Shown here piece by piece: positions 9,314 through 21,392 of a stretch of DNA of 64,000 bases. The stretch spans positions 124,001 through 188,000 of the forward strand of contig NW_023501082.1 of NCBI RefSeq assembly GCF_014066305.1. Reading direction: 5' to 3'. Positions within the stretch are counted from its first letter, which is position 1. Each line of letters starts with the position of its first letter. This stretch comes from Letharia columbiana (lineage: Eukaryota; Ascomycota; Lecanoromycetes; Lecanorales; Parmeliaceae). Below the pieces are notes generated by a model, which was given only the letters and a program-made list of their open reading frames with translations, was not told the DNA's origin and made no database searches. A program made the position numbers and the translations under genes.

Positions 9314-12300
9314 CGGGCTGCAGCTCGGCAGGGGTGAAAAAAAGTTCGGCAGGGGTGAAGCTTCAGCATATGCTCACTTCACCCCGGATGAACTCTTCGC
9401 ATATGCTGAACGTATCCGTTTCACCCCGGATGAACTCGGGCCGGGTTCAAAATGATATCGGCACTTTAGAGGGGGATATAGGTATATACTATATATATAC
9501 CTCAGTCTTTATAATCTACTTTCTATTATAGACTTTATTATTAAATAATATTTAAAATAATATATATATTAATTATATAATAAAATTATACTAAAAATAA
9601 GCGCGTAATAAATTTTAAAACTATTAAAATTAAGAGATTATAAATTTAAGAAATTAATATTATATAATAAAAGTGAAGTATATATTAAGTATATATTAGT
9701 AAGCTTTAATCTTTAAGTAAATCTTTACTTAATAGAAAATTAATAGAATATATATTTAATAAATAAATATTTATAATAAATAGAAAACTTTGTTTTTAAT
9801 TATATCTAATTATTATTATTAATATAAATAAGTAATACTTAATATTACGATAGTAAAGAAAAGAAGATTTATAGATATTTAAGTTTATATTATAATTATT
9901 AAAATATTATATATATTTAATATTAGTAATATATATTCTTAGCTTCGCGTATATATTAAGCTTTATTAAGCTATATATATATATATATTATATCTATCTA
10001 GCGTTAATATATTTTTTATATTTACTTTCTAGATTTCTAATATTTTAATATATTCTTTTTAATATATATTTTATATATACTTAATATATATATTATAAAT
10101 TACGCTATCTTATCTTCTTATTATTAAATACTATATATATATTAAATATATTATTTATATAAATAGTAATTTATAATAATCTCTAGATTATTAATATAAT
10201 TAATCTCTTTATATTTAAATATTATTATAATAAGTATATACTTAATATTAGTAAATATTATATTAAATATATATAATAGAGTTAATAATTAATATAAATA
10301 CTACTTAAATTTTATCTTATAAGTTATATATATATTAAAAGAATAAAGAATATATATTAAATTAATAGTTAGCTTACGTTATTAATATTACTATAAATAA
10401 TCATAATAATAAATTTAAAATATCTTTATAATATACTTATATTAAATATATATAAATAATTAGATAATTATAATTAAAAATATATATTTATATATCTTAA
10501 TCTTTTATTAAATATATATTAAATATATATTAATAAAAGTATTTAATCTTAAAGAGACTCTTTTAATTATTAACAATAAAGTATTAATTATTATTATATT
10601 TTATATATTTTAAATATATATTAACAATATATAGCTATTATATTATAATTAATAAAGTGTAATTATATAAGATTATATTTAATATTTATAGATAATAGCT
10701 CTTTAATAAATAAGAAATATACTAAGTATATATATAATCTAAGCTTATTTATTAATAGCTTTATTAATATATTTATAATAAATATTATAAAGCTAATAAA
10801 TATTAAGATTTAATTTAAATTAAATATATATTAATAATATTTAATTATTAATTTAACTTAATATAATATTATTTTAGCAAAAACTATTACTAGTAAGAAG
10901 TAAGTTATATAAATATAAAGTATATATTAAACTTATATTTAATAGCGCTTTTAAGCTTTATATTCTCTTTAAAAATTAATATAATTAAATCTATCTAATT
11001 AAGTTTAAATATATTAAATATATATTAAATATATATAAAACTAATATCTTATAAAGTTAAATTTATAAATAACTCTTTTAAATAGATATATAATTAATAT
11101 AGAGGTTATCGTATAAATTAGAGTATATATATTATATATATTAAGTTAACGCTAAGTAGATATATTAATTTTAACTTTATTATAATCTATAAAACTCGAT
11201 TTTATTATTATATAAATAGAGTATATATTAAATATAAGCTTATTATATATTATTATCTATTTATAAATACTTATATTTAATTTAAGAACTTATCTAATTT
11301 ATTAAATTTTAAATATAATATAAACTTAGTATTTATTAAATCTACTTTTATTCTTTTAAACGATTTTATAATTAATATTTAATTATATTTAGCTTATATC
11401 GAGTATATACTAATAAGAGATTCTTAATTAATTTCTTATAAAATTTTCGAGTCTACGCGTAAGCGTAAAATAAGTATATATAATCTTTATACTTTATATA
11501 TACTAATTATATATTTAGCGTAATAACTTCCCTTCTTATCGCTATTATTCGAAGTTATCTATCTTAAATTCTTATAAAAATACTTATTATTATAAATACG
11601 CTTATTTTATATTTAATATATATCTAATATATATTAATAGTTAAGAAGTCTAAAGGATTATCTAATAAGTAAAATTAGATATATATTTAGTATATATATC
11701 GCTAACGCTAAGATTAGAACTCTATTACTTCTCTTATCTTATTTCTTATTGCTTAAATAAAGTATATACTATTAATAATATTAAGATATTATATATCTAT
11801 CTTATATATATATAAAGCTTTTATTTAATATATACTATCTAATATAAATCTAACTTTTATTAAATAGCGTCTTTATATATAATTATTTATCTTTTTTTTT
11901 TATTCTAATATATATATAGCTTATTCTCTATCTTTATATTAAGATATTATATTAAGATACTTAATATTCACTATTTTCTTATATTAGACTTTAATTTAAT
12001 ATATATTAAATAATATTACTATTCAACAAAAATCGACTAATATATATTAAATAAAATTTATTACTTACTTATATTTAATATATATCTCTACTATAAATAA
12101 TTAATTTTTATATCTAATTAATTTTTAATATTAAGATATAAAATAGCTATTATTTTTAGCTAAGCTCGACTTATATCTTATATATATTAATTTTATATTT
12201 TATATTTATATTTATCTAACTTTTCTAATATATAAATAATTATTATTTTTTAGATTCTCGAGCTTAAACGAAAGCTTAATAATCTTCTTCGTTATAAAAT

Positions 12301-15300
12301 ATAATATATATTTTATTCTCTTCTTATATTATTAGAAAACTATTAGAAATTTTAAGAATATTAATAAATATTTAAAAATTAGTAATTAATAATATCTAAA
12401 TAAATTTCTAATAAGAATACTTATTCTCGATAATTATTTAAATTTAATAAGTAGAAGAATTCGATAGAAGATTTCTAAGATAAGTCTATTAGAATTATAC
12501 TAAGCGTATTTTAAAGTAATACTTTCTTAATCTTACATAATAAAGATAAATTAAGTTATAGTCTTAGATAAAATAATTAACTAATATTAAATATACGCTA
12601 ATTTTATATTAATTATATAAATTATATTTTAAATCTTTAGATTCTATAGCTTATAATCTAGCTTATATTCTTTTCTTTATCACTTAAATTTAATAATCCT
12701 TTAACGCTTAATCTATATATACTATATATATATCTTATTATTAATTATCTAAGTCGAAGGCGTATATATATATCTTCGATTTTTATTACTAGATATATTT
12801 TCTTATAATAAAGATAGCGATAATAATATACGCTTAATAAGAAGTTAAGATTACGCGATTTCTTATTAAGATTAATTAAAGAGATAAAATAATTTTAATA
12901 GATTAAGTATTAGCTAAGTTTACGCTAAATTTATATTAATTATAATTAATATTAATAATTAAATTTAAACTATTATAAAAGTTTTTAGAATTTTATAAAA
13001 GACTTAGATTTTAAATTCATTAAGCGATTTATTATTAATTTCTACAATCTAAGATAAAAAGATTATTATTAGATAAATTATATATAAAGTATATACTAAA
13101 TTAAAAAAATAAATTAATCTTATCTTTCTTTATTATAAATATGATTATTTATATAATTTCGCTATTATTTCTTTAGATTTAATTAATTTCTTACTATTTT
13201 ATTATATTCTTTTTAATAAATATCTCTTATATATAATTTTTTAATCTATAATTATTAATATTTTTAATATATATTTAATATATAATTTATCAAAGATAGA
13301 TAGTAAGTTTAAATAATTAATAATCAATAAAGTTATTATTATTAAAATAACTACTCTCTTTAATTTCTATATTTTTTTGAGTATAATATTATTATTTAAC
13401 TTTTACTTTAGAATTTTCTAAAGTAAATTCTATAAGAATTTATAATACTCTTTTATTATTAATTTATAATTTAAGCTCGAGATAAATTATATATATACTA
13501 TTTATCTTCTCTATTAAATCTTCTATATTTATTATATTTTAAATTTTATTAATTATAAAGCGAGCTAGATATTTAAAAAATTTCTTAATAAAATTATATT
13601 TAATATATATTTAATAGAAAATTAATATATATTAAAGATACTTATTTTATTATAATTTTAAATCTAGATTATATAAAAAAATTTTAAATTCTATATTATA
13701 TAAGTTAATATATACTATATCTAAATAAAAAATACGTTATACTTAACTCTTAATTTATTTTTTATTTATATTTATTATTATAATATCGAAGTCTTAATTT
13801 ATAATAATATAAATAAAATTAATTAATCTTTAAGATACTTTTTTAAATACTTTAAATATCTTTATAAATATTTTATAATAAGTAATATATATTTTGAGAT
13901 TTATAAAAATATAATAATAGATATTAATTTCTATTTATAATTAGTATATATTAATTATAAATAAAGTATAAGCTATATCTACGATTAATATCCGCATTTT
14001 ATTTTATAAGCGAAAAAATCTATATCTTTTCTTATATTATTTTAAAAGTTAGATTTATTTTTATATATTAAATATATTAAAAGGCTCTTAGTTTATATAT
14101 ATATATAGTATATAATTATATAATACTCTCTATTAAAGTAAATAATTAATTAAATTTATTAATCTTTACTATCTTTTAATTAATCGAAAATATATTTATA
14201 TTAAATTTCTATTAAAGTATTTATAAAGTTAAAATAAAGTTTAAAGAAGTAATATATATTTATTATAAGCTACATATCTATTAAAGCTATATTAAATTTA
14301 TATTTTAATAATCTCTATTTTTAAATTAAAGTAGAAACTTAATCTTCGATATTTAGATTTTAATAAATCGCTTATAACAAATCTTTATTATATTTCTCTT
14401 TAAGACTCGTAAGAAATAAGAAAATAATAAAGTATTTTAAGAATAATTAATATATATATAGCGCTTATTTAATATATATTTAGTTTACATATAATTAGAT
14501 TTAATAAATTATATTTTTTAATAGTCTTAATAACGTTATTCGCGATAGCGCTAGAAAGCTTAATTAAATATAATAAATAATAAGAATATACTCCACATAA
14601 AACTAATATAAAAAATAAAAAGCGATCTTAATTATCTAAAATATAGAGATTAAATTATATATTATAGCTAAGTAACTCTATCTTATCTTATTTTTAAGAA
14701 TAATTAAATATTATATAAACTTAATATATACTAAATAGAGAATTAGAATAATAAGATATTTACTTATTATATTATTTATATTATTATATTAAATAATCTA
14801 TATAAATATAATTCTCTTATAAAGATTTATAATTTAAATTAAATAAGTTCTTATAGATAATTAAGATTTATATATATAGTCGTAGATAATAAATATCTTA
14901 CTCGATATTATAACTTTAAGTTATTATTCTATAAATAATTAATAAAGATAATTTATAGATTATAAGTATATACTTAATATCTATTCTATATATACTTATA
15001 TTATTTCGCTTAAATATTATAAATAATTAATCTTAATACGTTATAATATTCGATTATAAACTTCTATAATATATATCTTATATCTACTAGTCTATAAAGA
15101 AACGTATTATATTAATACTCGATTTTTATTTTAAGATATTCCTCGACTAAATAAGAGTAAAATAAAGAATTAAATCTTTATCGAAGATTATTAATATCTA
15201 TAATATTAATTTAATTATACGCTTAATATAAAATAATTACATCTCGATAAATATATTAATAATATTTAATTCTACTATATTTAAACGCTTACTTTTATAT

Positions 15301-16200
15301 CGCTTTCTTTTTATTCTTTTTATTATTTTTAATTAAAAATTATATCTTAATAGACTTTATTTAAGAATAAATTATATTAATCTCTAAATAATTAAACTAT
15401 ATTTAATCTTAATTAGCTAAAATATATTTAGATTAAATATATATAGAGTTTATTATAAATATATATTAATAAATTATCTCTTAAATACTCTTATAATTTT
15501 CTCTATTAAACTTCGATTTAATATATATAAAATAAAGAATTTTATCTACATTTATTTCAAGATACTTAGATAAAATAATATAATCTTAAATTTTATTAAC
15601 TATTACTTTACGCTAGTTACTTTAATTAATAATAATATCTATCTTTTTAATTATATTCTATATATAATTAATATATATAAATATTAATATAATATAGATC
15701 TTATTATAAAAATTAAGCTTATAAAGAGAGAAATAGTAAACTCTAAGCTCTTTACTTTTAAGTTATCTTATTTATTATTATTTCTATTAGAAGAATCTAA
15801 TAAATAAAGCTAAATTACTTATTAGTATATATATTATATATATAATATAAATATAATATATATATAAAGTATAAATACTTTAATATTATTTAATTATTAG
15901 ATAATTTTCGCTATAATAATATTATAAACTTATTAAGTAAATATATTAGATATTATAATATATATTAGATATAAATAAGAATAAAATTTTGCGATAGATA
16001 AAAGAGAAAATTTTAAATTTATAGATGAGTTACCCCGCGCGGGCTAACATCGCTGAATTAAATTTAATTTTCTTCACCCCCGATGAGGTGCTGGCATATG
16101 CTGAGTATATTTGTTTCACCTCGGACGAGAGGTGATGCATATATTTAGCATCTACTCACCCCTGCCGAACTTTTTTCACCCCTGCCGAGCTGTAAGCCCA
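9314..16200. mobile_element. Inner 6.9-kb transposon, interior AT-saturated (RIP-like)
   Basis: Left end CGGGCTGCAGCTCGGCAGGG and right end (reverse complement) TGGGCTTACAGCTCGGCAGG form inverted termini. Each is followed by a second copy of TTCGGCAGGGGTGA after an A6-A7 run. Subterminal palindromic motifs around GCATATGC occur on both sides. The 8-bp target duplication CTTGGAAT is intact. Between about 9480 and 16020 the sequence consists almost only of A and T with dense TA dinucleotides, stops in all frames and no surviving ORF. This is the expected outcome of RIP (C-to-T on both strands) on a multicopy element. The size suggests an autonomous element of an 8-bp-duplication superfamily, but I could not recover a transposase signature. 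Confidence 0.75.
9480..16025. other. AT-saturated island
   Basis: Extremely TA-rich, gene-free interior of the inner element. G and C survive mainly in isolated CG or GC steps such as TACG, GCGT and AAGC. No periodic tandem repeat stands out. I see no gene in it. Confidence 0.9.
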
Positions 16201-16208
16201 CTTGGAAT
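16201..16208. repeat. Target-site duplication CTTGGAAT, right copy
   Basis: Matches 9306-9313; directly follows the inner element. Confidence 0.85.
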
Positions 16209-16634
16209 TGCTATCTTTTTCTCGCGGGTAGCGTTAGCATTAAATAGGGGTAGGGTCTTGGGATAAGGTTTCGAGGCGGGTTGGTGTTAGAAATTATTCC
16301 TTCGGGGGCCCTGCGGGGCCCTATAAAGAGTCACATAGGGGTGTCGATAGCGTGAAGTATAGATACCCTCGGGTATAACTTTTTAGCCTAGCGGTAATTC
16401 GGGTTGCTAACAGTTGGGGTAGGTAGCCTAGAACACCCTAATTATACCCTTCTAATGGTTTATAGACATAGGGATAACTACATCGACAAGTTGGTGGTAT
16501 CTTACATTTTTATACCCCAAGAAATGGTAACTTACAAATTCATACCCATTTTTTCGGTGAGAGGTATGGAAATGTAAGGCGGGGTATGAATTTGTAAGAA
16601 TCTCATAGTTTGGTATGATTTTGTAATTTGCCCG

Positions 16635-16642
16635 CTTCAAGA
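16635..16642. repeat. Target-site duplication CTTCAAGA, right copy
   Basis: Matches 9159-9166; directly follows the outer element terminus GTAATTTGCCCG. Confidence 0.85.
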
Positions 16643-16974
16643 CCTGTAAGCCAATCCTTTTCAATAGGTATCTACCATGCTACTATTGCCATAATTCTAG
16701 CTCATGTGTTCTATCACGGGGCCCTTTTCTGAGGGTTGATGCAAGAGCTTCGCATGACACCGCATGGTAAGGAGCGCAAGATAAAAAGAATGGCAGTACA
16801 CCTTCCACAACCCCGCAATAGGTAATGACCGTACCGCCTTGATCAAAGGCCATCAACATGAATCAAGTCACTCCGTTCTCCATTCACACCACTCCTCAAG
16901 ATGCATCGGCTGACAGAAGGTTAGCGAATGTAGCCAACAGCATATTGTGGCCTCCTACCTTCTCATCAGTCTAA
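16643..16974. other. Intergenic
   Basis: Flank between the transposon and the next gene's 3' end. No gene seen. Confidence 0.5.
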
Positions 16975-17956
16975 TCAGCGGCCAGAATTGCCACGACGTC
17001 CTGCCGCGGACTCACGATAGCCACGACGAGATCCGCGTGGCTGAAAGTCAGACTCTTCGTCAGAATAATCTTCTTGGCCCCGGCGACGCGTTTGCGCTCC
17101 TATTCCCCGAGCCATCTTGTTGCTTTCGCGATGCTGGTACTCGATTCTGGCAATATCCTCTTCGATCATGACCAAACCCTGTTCGAGGTTTCTGCGCTGT
17201 TTGCCAGTTCCATTCTTACTCAAACGTCGCAGACTCTCCTTAGTCTCGACGTGACTCTGTCTGAGCGTCGCAAGGTCAGGTTTGTCAAGGTAGGACATGC
17301 TTTGGCCTCCTGCGCGACCTCCACGTGGATTTGAGTCCATGCTCTGCATGGAGGCTCCCATTCCGCGAGGTTTGCTGCCACTTTCGCGTTGCTCGGACTC
17401 CAGTCTGGCGATATCTTCAGTGATCATGTCCAAGTTTGTCTCTGAGCCTTCTGCGCTCTTCGCCACTTCTGAGCGTTTTCAAAGTTTCCCTCATGTAGGC
17501 GCGACTCTTTCTGAGTGTTGGAAGGTCATCCATGATGAGAGTATTGAAGTGGTCGTCAATGTCTCTGGCTCCTGTACGACCTTCACGTTCAGTCGATTCC
17601 ATCTCGGCCAATATAGCGTCCATATGGCGAGCCATTTTGTTTCCCGCACAACCTCCACGTGGACCAAACGAATCCATATCGTCCATGAAGTCATTTCTGT
17701 CGTAAGATACTGCGCCCCGTCTACCTTGAGGGCCGCCTCTCGTGGAGCGTTGGCCATAGTACATCAAGTCACGCGCGGGATCAGGCCCCCAGCTTCCAAC
17801 GTTGTCCATAAATTCGTCATCTCTTTCACGGTCCGATCGGCGCCGGAGATTTTGCTTTCGCAGGATCACAGAGTCCTCGGCGTCACTCAGGTGGTTGCTG
17901 CCGTCGCCGTGTCGACCCGGAGGTTCTCCTCGGGGACGAGGTCTGCGACGATCCAT
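16975..17956 (-). CDS. Low-complexity/coiled-coil family protein, one frameshift
   Basis: ATG 17956 starts MDRRRPRPRGEPPGRHGDG. The protein contains STRGGPQGRRGAVSYD, sharing GGPQGRRG with the gene at 7282-8405. It then has a repeated helical module, DLPTLRKSRAYMRETLKTLR, matched further on by DLATLRQSHVETKESLRRL. The first frame stops at 17417-17419, but a second open frame (to 16975) continues the same module as ITEDIARLESEQRE and later IEEDIARIEYQHRE. One base too many in the GG at 17430-17431 accounts for the switch: without it the reading is DKLDMITEDIARLE. So this is one gene of about 325 codons, either frameshifted in nature or by sequence error. The modules look like a duplicated coiled coil. 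Function unknown. Confidence 0.55.
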
Positions 17957-18806
17957 GCTTTGTGGATGATGACTTACAAAGGTTGAAGTGGGAGAAGATA
18001 GATGTAAGTCAGAAAGTTTTGTTGGGGAGCAAGAAGTCTTGAAAAAATTCGTAACAGTGGGTTTTTGTAGAAAAGAGAAAGGAATCTATCGGAATATGGT
18101 CTTTTATGGGATTCAGCAAGTGGGGGGAAATGTCACGAGCTGATGTCGAAAGAGGAAGGCGCTTAAGTGTGTGTTGAAACGCAATCGTCTCAGCCCACCG
18201 TTGCCACCTGAAGCGGGAAAGTGTTATGCAATAGCAGCTGCAGCTTACTGGTCACGTTCCCAGCTTTCGTCCGCAACACGAACGCGTTACGTCTCGCTCG
18301 TGGACAACGCATCGGGTTTGTTGGCGCTACTCTACGTGCTGCGTCATGTCTTCCTACCGGCTGCAAATCGCAGGCGATTCCTGCCACTAATGCCAAAGGG
18401 TTTAGGTCTCTGAGTGCACGGAAGAGACTTTGGGAGCATACTCTAACACCCCCTGCATATCGATCTTCACCATCCCGGCCGAATGATCGAAGTAAGCACG
18501 ACTAGCACGCTCGTGGTTTTATTGGCTACTCTTGGTTCGGTTCCGAGGGTGCAGCTTACAGAGCTTTCATCCTATTTGCTATGCATAAGTACTAAATCAT
18601 TACTGCAGGGTGTCCTGTTCAGGGTATTCTGAAGGTCATTATTACTACTCAAGATATTACGCAAGCGATTTTAATGGAAACTGGTGGTGAGGCAAGAGTC
18701 GCAAGTAGCTGAACAATCATGTTCCTCCAAGGTCAACGAATTCCCCCATCATTTCCTCCCAACCCCCTAACTCCGTCCACTTTTCCGGCCAGACTAATCC
18801 TCGTCC
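17957..18806. other. Intergenic
   Basis: Promoter side of the 17956 gene and 3' flank of the 18807-19726 gene. Short phrases such as TTGCCACCTGAAG are shared with about 20070, suggesting duplicated upstream segments. No gene seen. Confidence 0.45.
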
Positions 18807-19726
18807 TCATCCTATGCCCGGCGAACGCCGCTCCGACCACCATAACCCTGCGGCGCGGAAGGGACCATCAGAATCGTCCTCGTACTCCTCACGGCGAGCG
18901 CTAATGGCACGAGTTGCATAGCCTCGCGGAGTGGAAGGACCCGGATCTCTGTCATCGTAATCGTCTCTCCGCGAGCACCGATGCCACGGCCTTGGTACTC
19001 TTGGCGGGCCATGGGTTCATCGGAGTTGGTGTCAGAGGATGCGGAAGAGCCGTGTGCGTCCTCGCGACGGTCCCTGCTCAGCGACAAGCGATATGCTCGA
19101 CAATCTTGATCGATTTCATGGTGTAGACGCTCGTTGCGGTCCATTTCGGCGTACCGCGCTTGTCGCTCTGCGTCTTCCCTTCGCTATCCGAGTATACACC
19201 GTCAGTATGTAAACCAGTGACGTTGACGAAATAGCAGGTAATGTAAAGATACCCGTACCTGCAGCCTACTCATCAACACATCACGACGAGCCTGTCGCGC
19301 CCTCGAGTCCTCAAACGTCGCCTCATCAGCCCTCCTCGAACTTCCCCCTCGATTGCTATGCCGAGACGACGCGCTTGCATGAGCGCGATCGCTCGAAGTG
19401 GCGTCAGAATCAGACTCGCGGTCGCGCGACGTGACGAACTCTCCGAGTCCTTCTTCAGATGAACCGTCTGAGGCGTCGCCTCTCGGGAGGCGAGGGTTGC
19501 GGTTAGAGGCGTTGGGATTGTCGTCTGAGCGAGATCGTTGTGCGTGCGAGCGGCGTGGATTGCGGAGGAAGGGGTAATTGTGGGTCACGTCGTCTCTCGT
19601 GACGTGGGCGTTGCTGTCAGCGGAGTTGGACGTCTCGTCTGACTCTGAGCCAAATCGTTGTGCGCGCGACCGGTGTGGGTGTGGATCGCGTAGGGTTTCG
19701 CTGGAGGAAGGGTAGTTTTTGGTCAT
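18807..19726 (-). CDS. Ser/Arg/Asp-rich low-complexity family protein, two exons
   Basis: Exon 19259-19726 starts MTKNYPSSSETLRDPHPHRS and joins exon 18812-19183 across a 75-bp intron (donor GTACGG, acceptor ATAG) in phase 0, giving RREDAERQARYAEMDRNERL. The N-terminal half repeats an HNYPxxRxPRRSHAQRSRSD-like unit twice; the exon junction region is an acidic/basic helix. In the last part, the frame ending at 18812 becomes hydrophobic and unlike the rest. The alternative frame, ending at 18807-18809, reads SRRDDYDDRDPGPSTPRGYA, typical of this family. A one-base loss near 18950-18990 is therefore likely. No known domain. It belongs by composition to the charged gene cluster. Confidence 0.55.
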
Positions 19727-20441
19727 TTTGGTATAAGGTGCCCAATTTTTTGGCTGGTATTCTTGGTGTATTTGTGACAGAGTAGGCGAGGAGAGAGGCG
19801 GATGGGAGGAGATAAAGAAGAGGAAAATGTTTGCCTTTCAGGTCTCCGAGGAGGTCTGGAAGGGTTATAGTAGGGAAGGAAGAAAGCAGCTTTGGGGATG
19901 ATGAAGCTTTATAGTATACACCAAGCTAAGAATGATTTAACGAGCTGATAACACACCGAGGGTGGCGGGAAGGGGAAGGCGGTGATTTTTGTGTTAAAGA
20001 GCATTCGCCTCGAGAGGCAGGAGCCAATCATTTCCATCAAAAGCGAGCACGCCTTGAGGAGGAGCAGTCAGTCTTTGCCACCTGAAGAGGAAGCGGGGTA
20101 GACTTTTGCAGCAGGCGCGCGATGGTGACTGGGGTACCTGAGACGAGAGAGTTTCAGGGGTGGCTGGGCGTTGTCCTAGCCGAGAGACTCATGGAGGTGG
20201 TCTCAGCCATGATTCAGATCCTGAAGATCAAGCTTGAGGGAATTTTCGTTTGAACTGTCATGCGCAAAGAGCAGATTCACTGATACGGAATCCTGGAGAC
20301 GTTGTTGCTCATGCAGCCCAAACGTCAAGGAAAAGACGCTACAACTTTCCCCGATGGGCCCCGTGGGAGCTTGAAAAAAGGAAAGTCGCAGCGGTCTATG
20401 AGCGATTTTTATAAGTCTAGTGGGATAAAAAACAGGACGAG
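19727..20441. other. Intergenic
   Basis: Upstream of the 19726 gene. It contains CCAATCATTTCCATCAA at about 20026, resembling CTATCATTTCCATTAA at about 8893 upstream of another family member. No gene seen. Confidence 0.45.
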
Positions 20442-21392
20442 CTACTCTCCCGTGGCCGTCCACCTCCGGGGCCAGAACACTTGCCTTTCATCAGAGGTGT
20501 CATTGTAAGTTTGTTGATCGTCGGATCTCCCCCAGTTCCGGCGATGGCCATCGCGAAGACCATCCTCGTGTTCATAATTTTCATAGCGAGGATTCATCCT
20601 ACGCCCACTATAGGCCCGTGAAGTGAAGGGTTCCTCACAGTCGTCAACGTACTCGTCAACGCAGTCGTCCTCGTAATTTTCATCACCGGAGCTAATGCCA
20701 ATATCATCATTGATTTCGTGGAGTCCTGGGCTCTCCAGAGTAGGAATCAGAAGAGCTAGAGGAGTGGTCTTGATCTCTGCGATCTACCCTGTGGCCGCGA
20801 CGTGCTTCTAGTGTCTGATGCAAAGACTCATCTGTATATAAACCACTCGCACAAGATGCCTAGGCTCCGTACATACATCTGGTCCAGCTGCCATAACGTA
20901 TGCACCGAGTCTGGGATCAGAGTACGGATCTTCTGCATAGCGACCATGTGTGCTGGAGTACCCGAGGGGAGAACGATTGCACGGGATGTAACCGTTGTCA
21001 GAGATACTGGAGTCTCGATTACTGATTGAGTCCCGCGGCTCTAAGTTGCAGTACGAGAGGCCAACATGGGGTGAGTTCGACCGTTCACCTCCAGAACCAT
21101 ACCCTGAGTCGGATTAGCTGGTGTCAGATGCACGTGTGAGTATTCCTGGGTGTCTCCTGGATGGGTATCTTGATGACTCGGAATCTGTATCACGACGAGC
21201 AGCTTCAACGATTGCTCAGAGTCCACTTCGTGAACGTCTCGCTGGCTTGGAGTCTATGGCGTCCGAAACCCGTGCCCCCATTCCTGGGAACATGCCTCGG
21301 CGGTTCTCCTGCGCAGTGTGGAAGCTGGGCCCTGATGACGAGCTCATGTCTGAAAGCCCTCGTGCAGGCATTGGGGGACATGGTCTAGCCAT
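20442..21392 (-). pseudogene. Degenerate member of the Ser/Asp-rich family
   Basis: From ATG 21392 the frame reads MARPCPPMPARGLSDMSSSS and stays family-like for about 190 codons, apart from TGA at 21216-21218 and TAA at 21114-21116. The TAA is explained by CAA to TAA, the classic RIP change. A GTATGT/GTACGG donor near 20870, with acceptors about 50 bp on, restores the frame into TLEARRGHRVDRRDQDHSSS. One base too many near 20735 then precedes DDIGISSGDENYEDDCVDEY, which ends at the TAG at 20442-20444. The sum is a gene of the same design as its neighbours (disordered, Ser/Asp/Arg/Tyr-rich) carrying at least three disablements. It is probably non-functional. Confidence 0.5.

Larger units (their letters stand above)
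9167..16634. mobile_element. Outer terminal-inverted-repeat element, interrupted by a second element
   Basis: Termini are inverted and nearly identical for about 50 bp: the left reads CGGGTAAATTACAATATCAT and the right, reverse-complemented, CGGGCAAATTACAAAATCAT. It is flanked by the 8-bp duplication CTTCAAGA. Both ends carry subterminal copies of GGGGTATGAATTTGTAAG in alternating orientation. Without the inner insertion it is about 573 bp (9167-9313 plus 16209-16634), with no coding capacity that I can see. It is therefore a non-autonomous, MITE-like element. The 8-bp duplication fits hAT-type or Kyakuja/Dileera/Zisupton-type transposition; which one cannot be told from the sequence alone. 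Confidence 0.75.

Noticed and set aside
9480..16025. Possible mitochondrial DNA insertion, judged from AT content
   Set aside because: No mitochondrial gene could be read, and intact transposon termini with target duplications explain the island.
16452..16664. Minus-strand open frame across the right end of the outer transposon
   Set aside because: It is made of the subterminal repeat units and the target duplication; composition is not protein-like.
17297..17986. Long plus-strand open frame (229 codons)
   Set aside because: Shadow of the minus-strand family gene at 16975-17956, whose composition and internal repeats are far more convincing.
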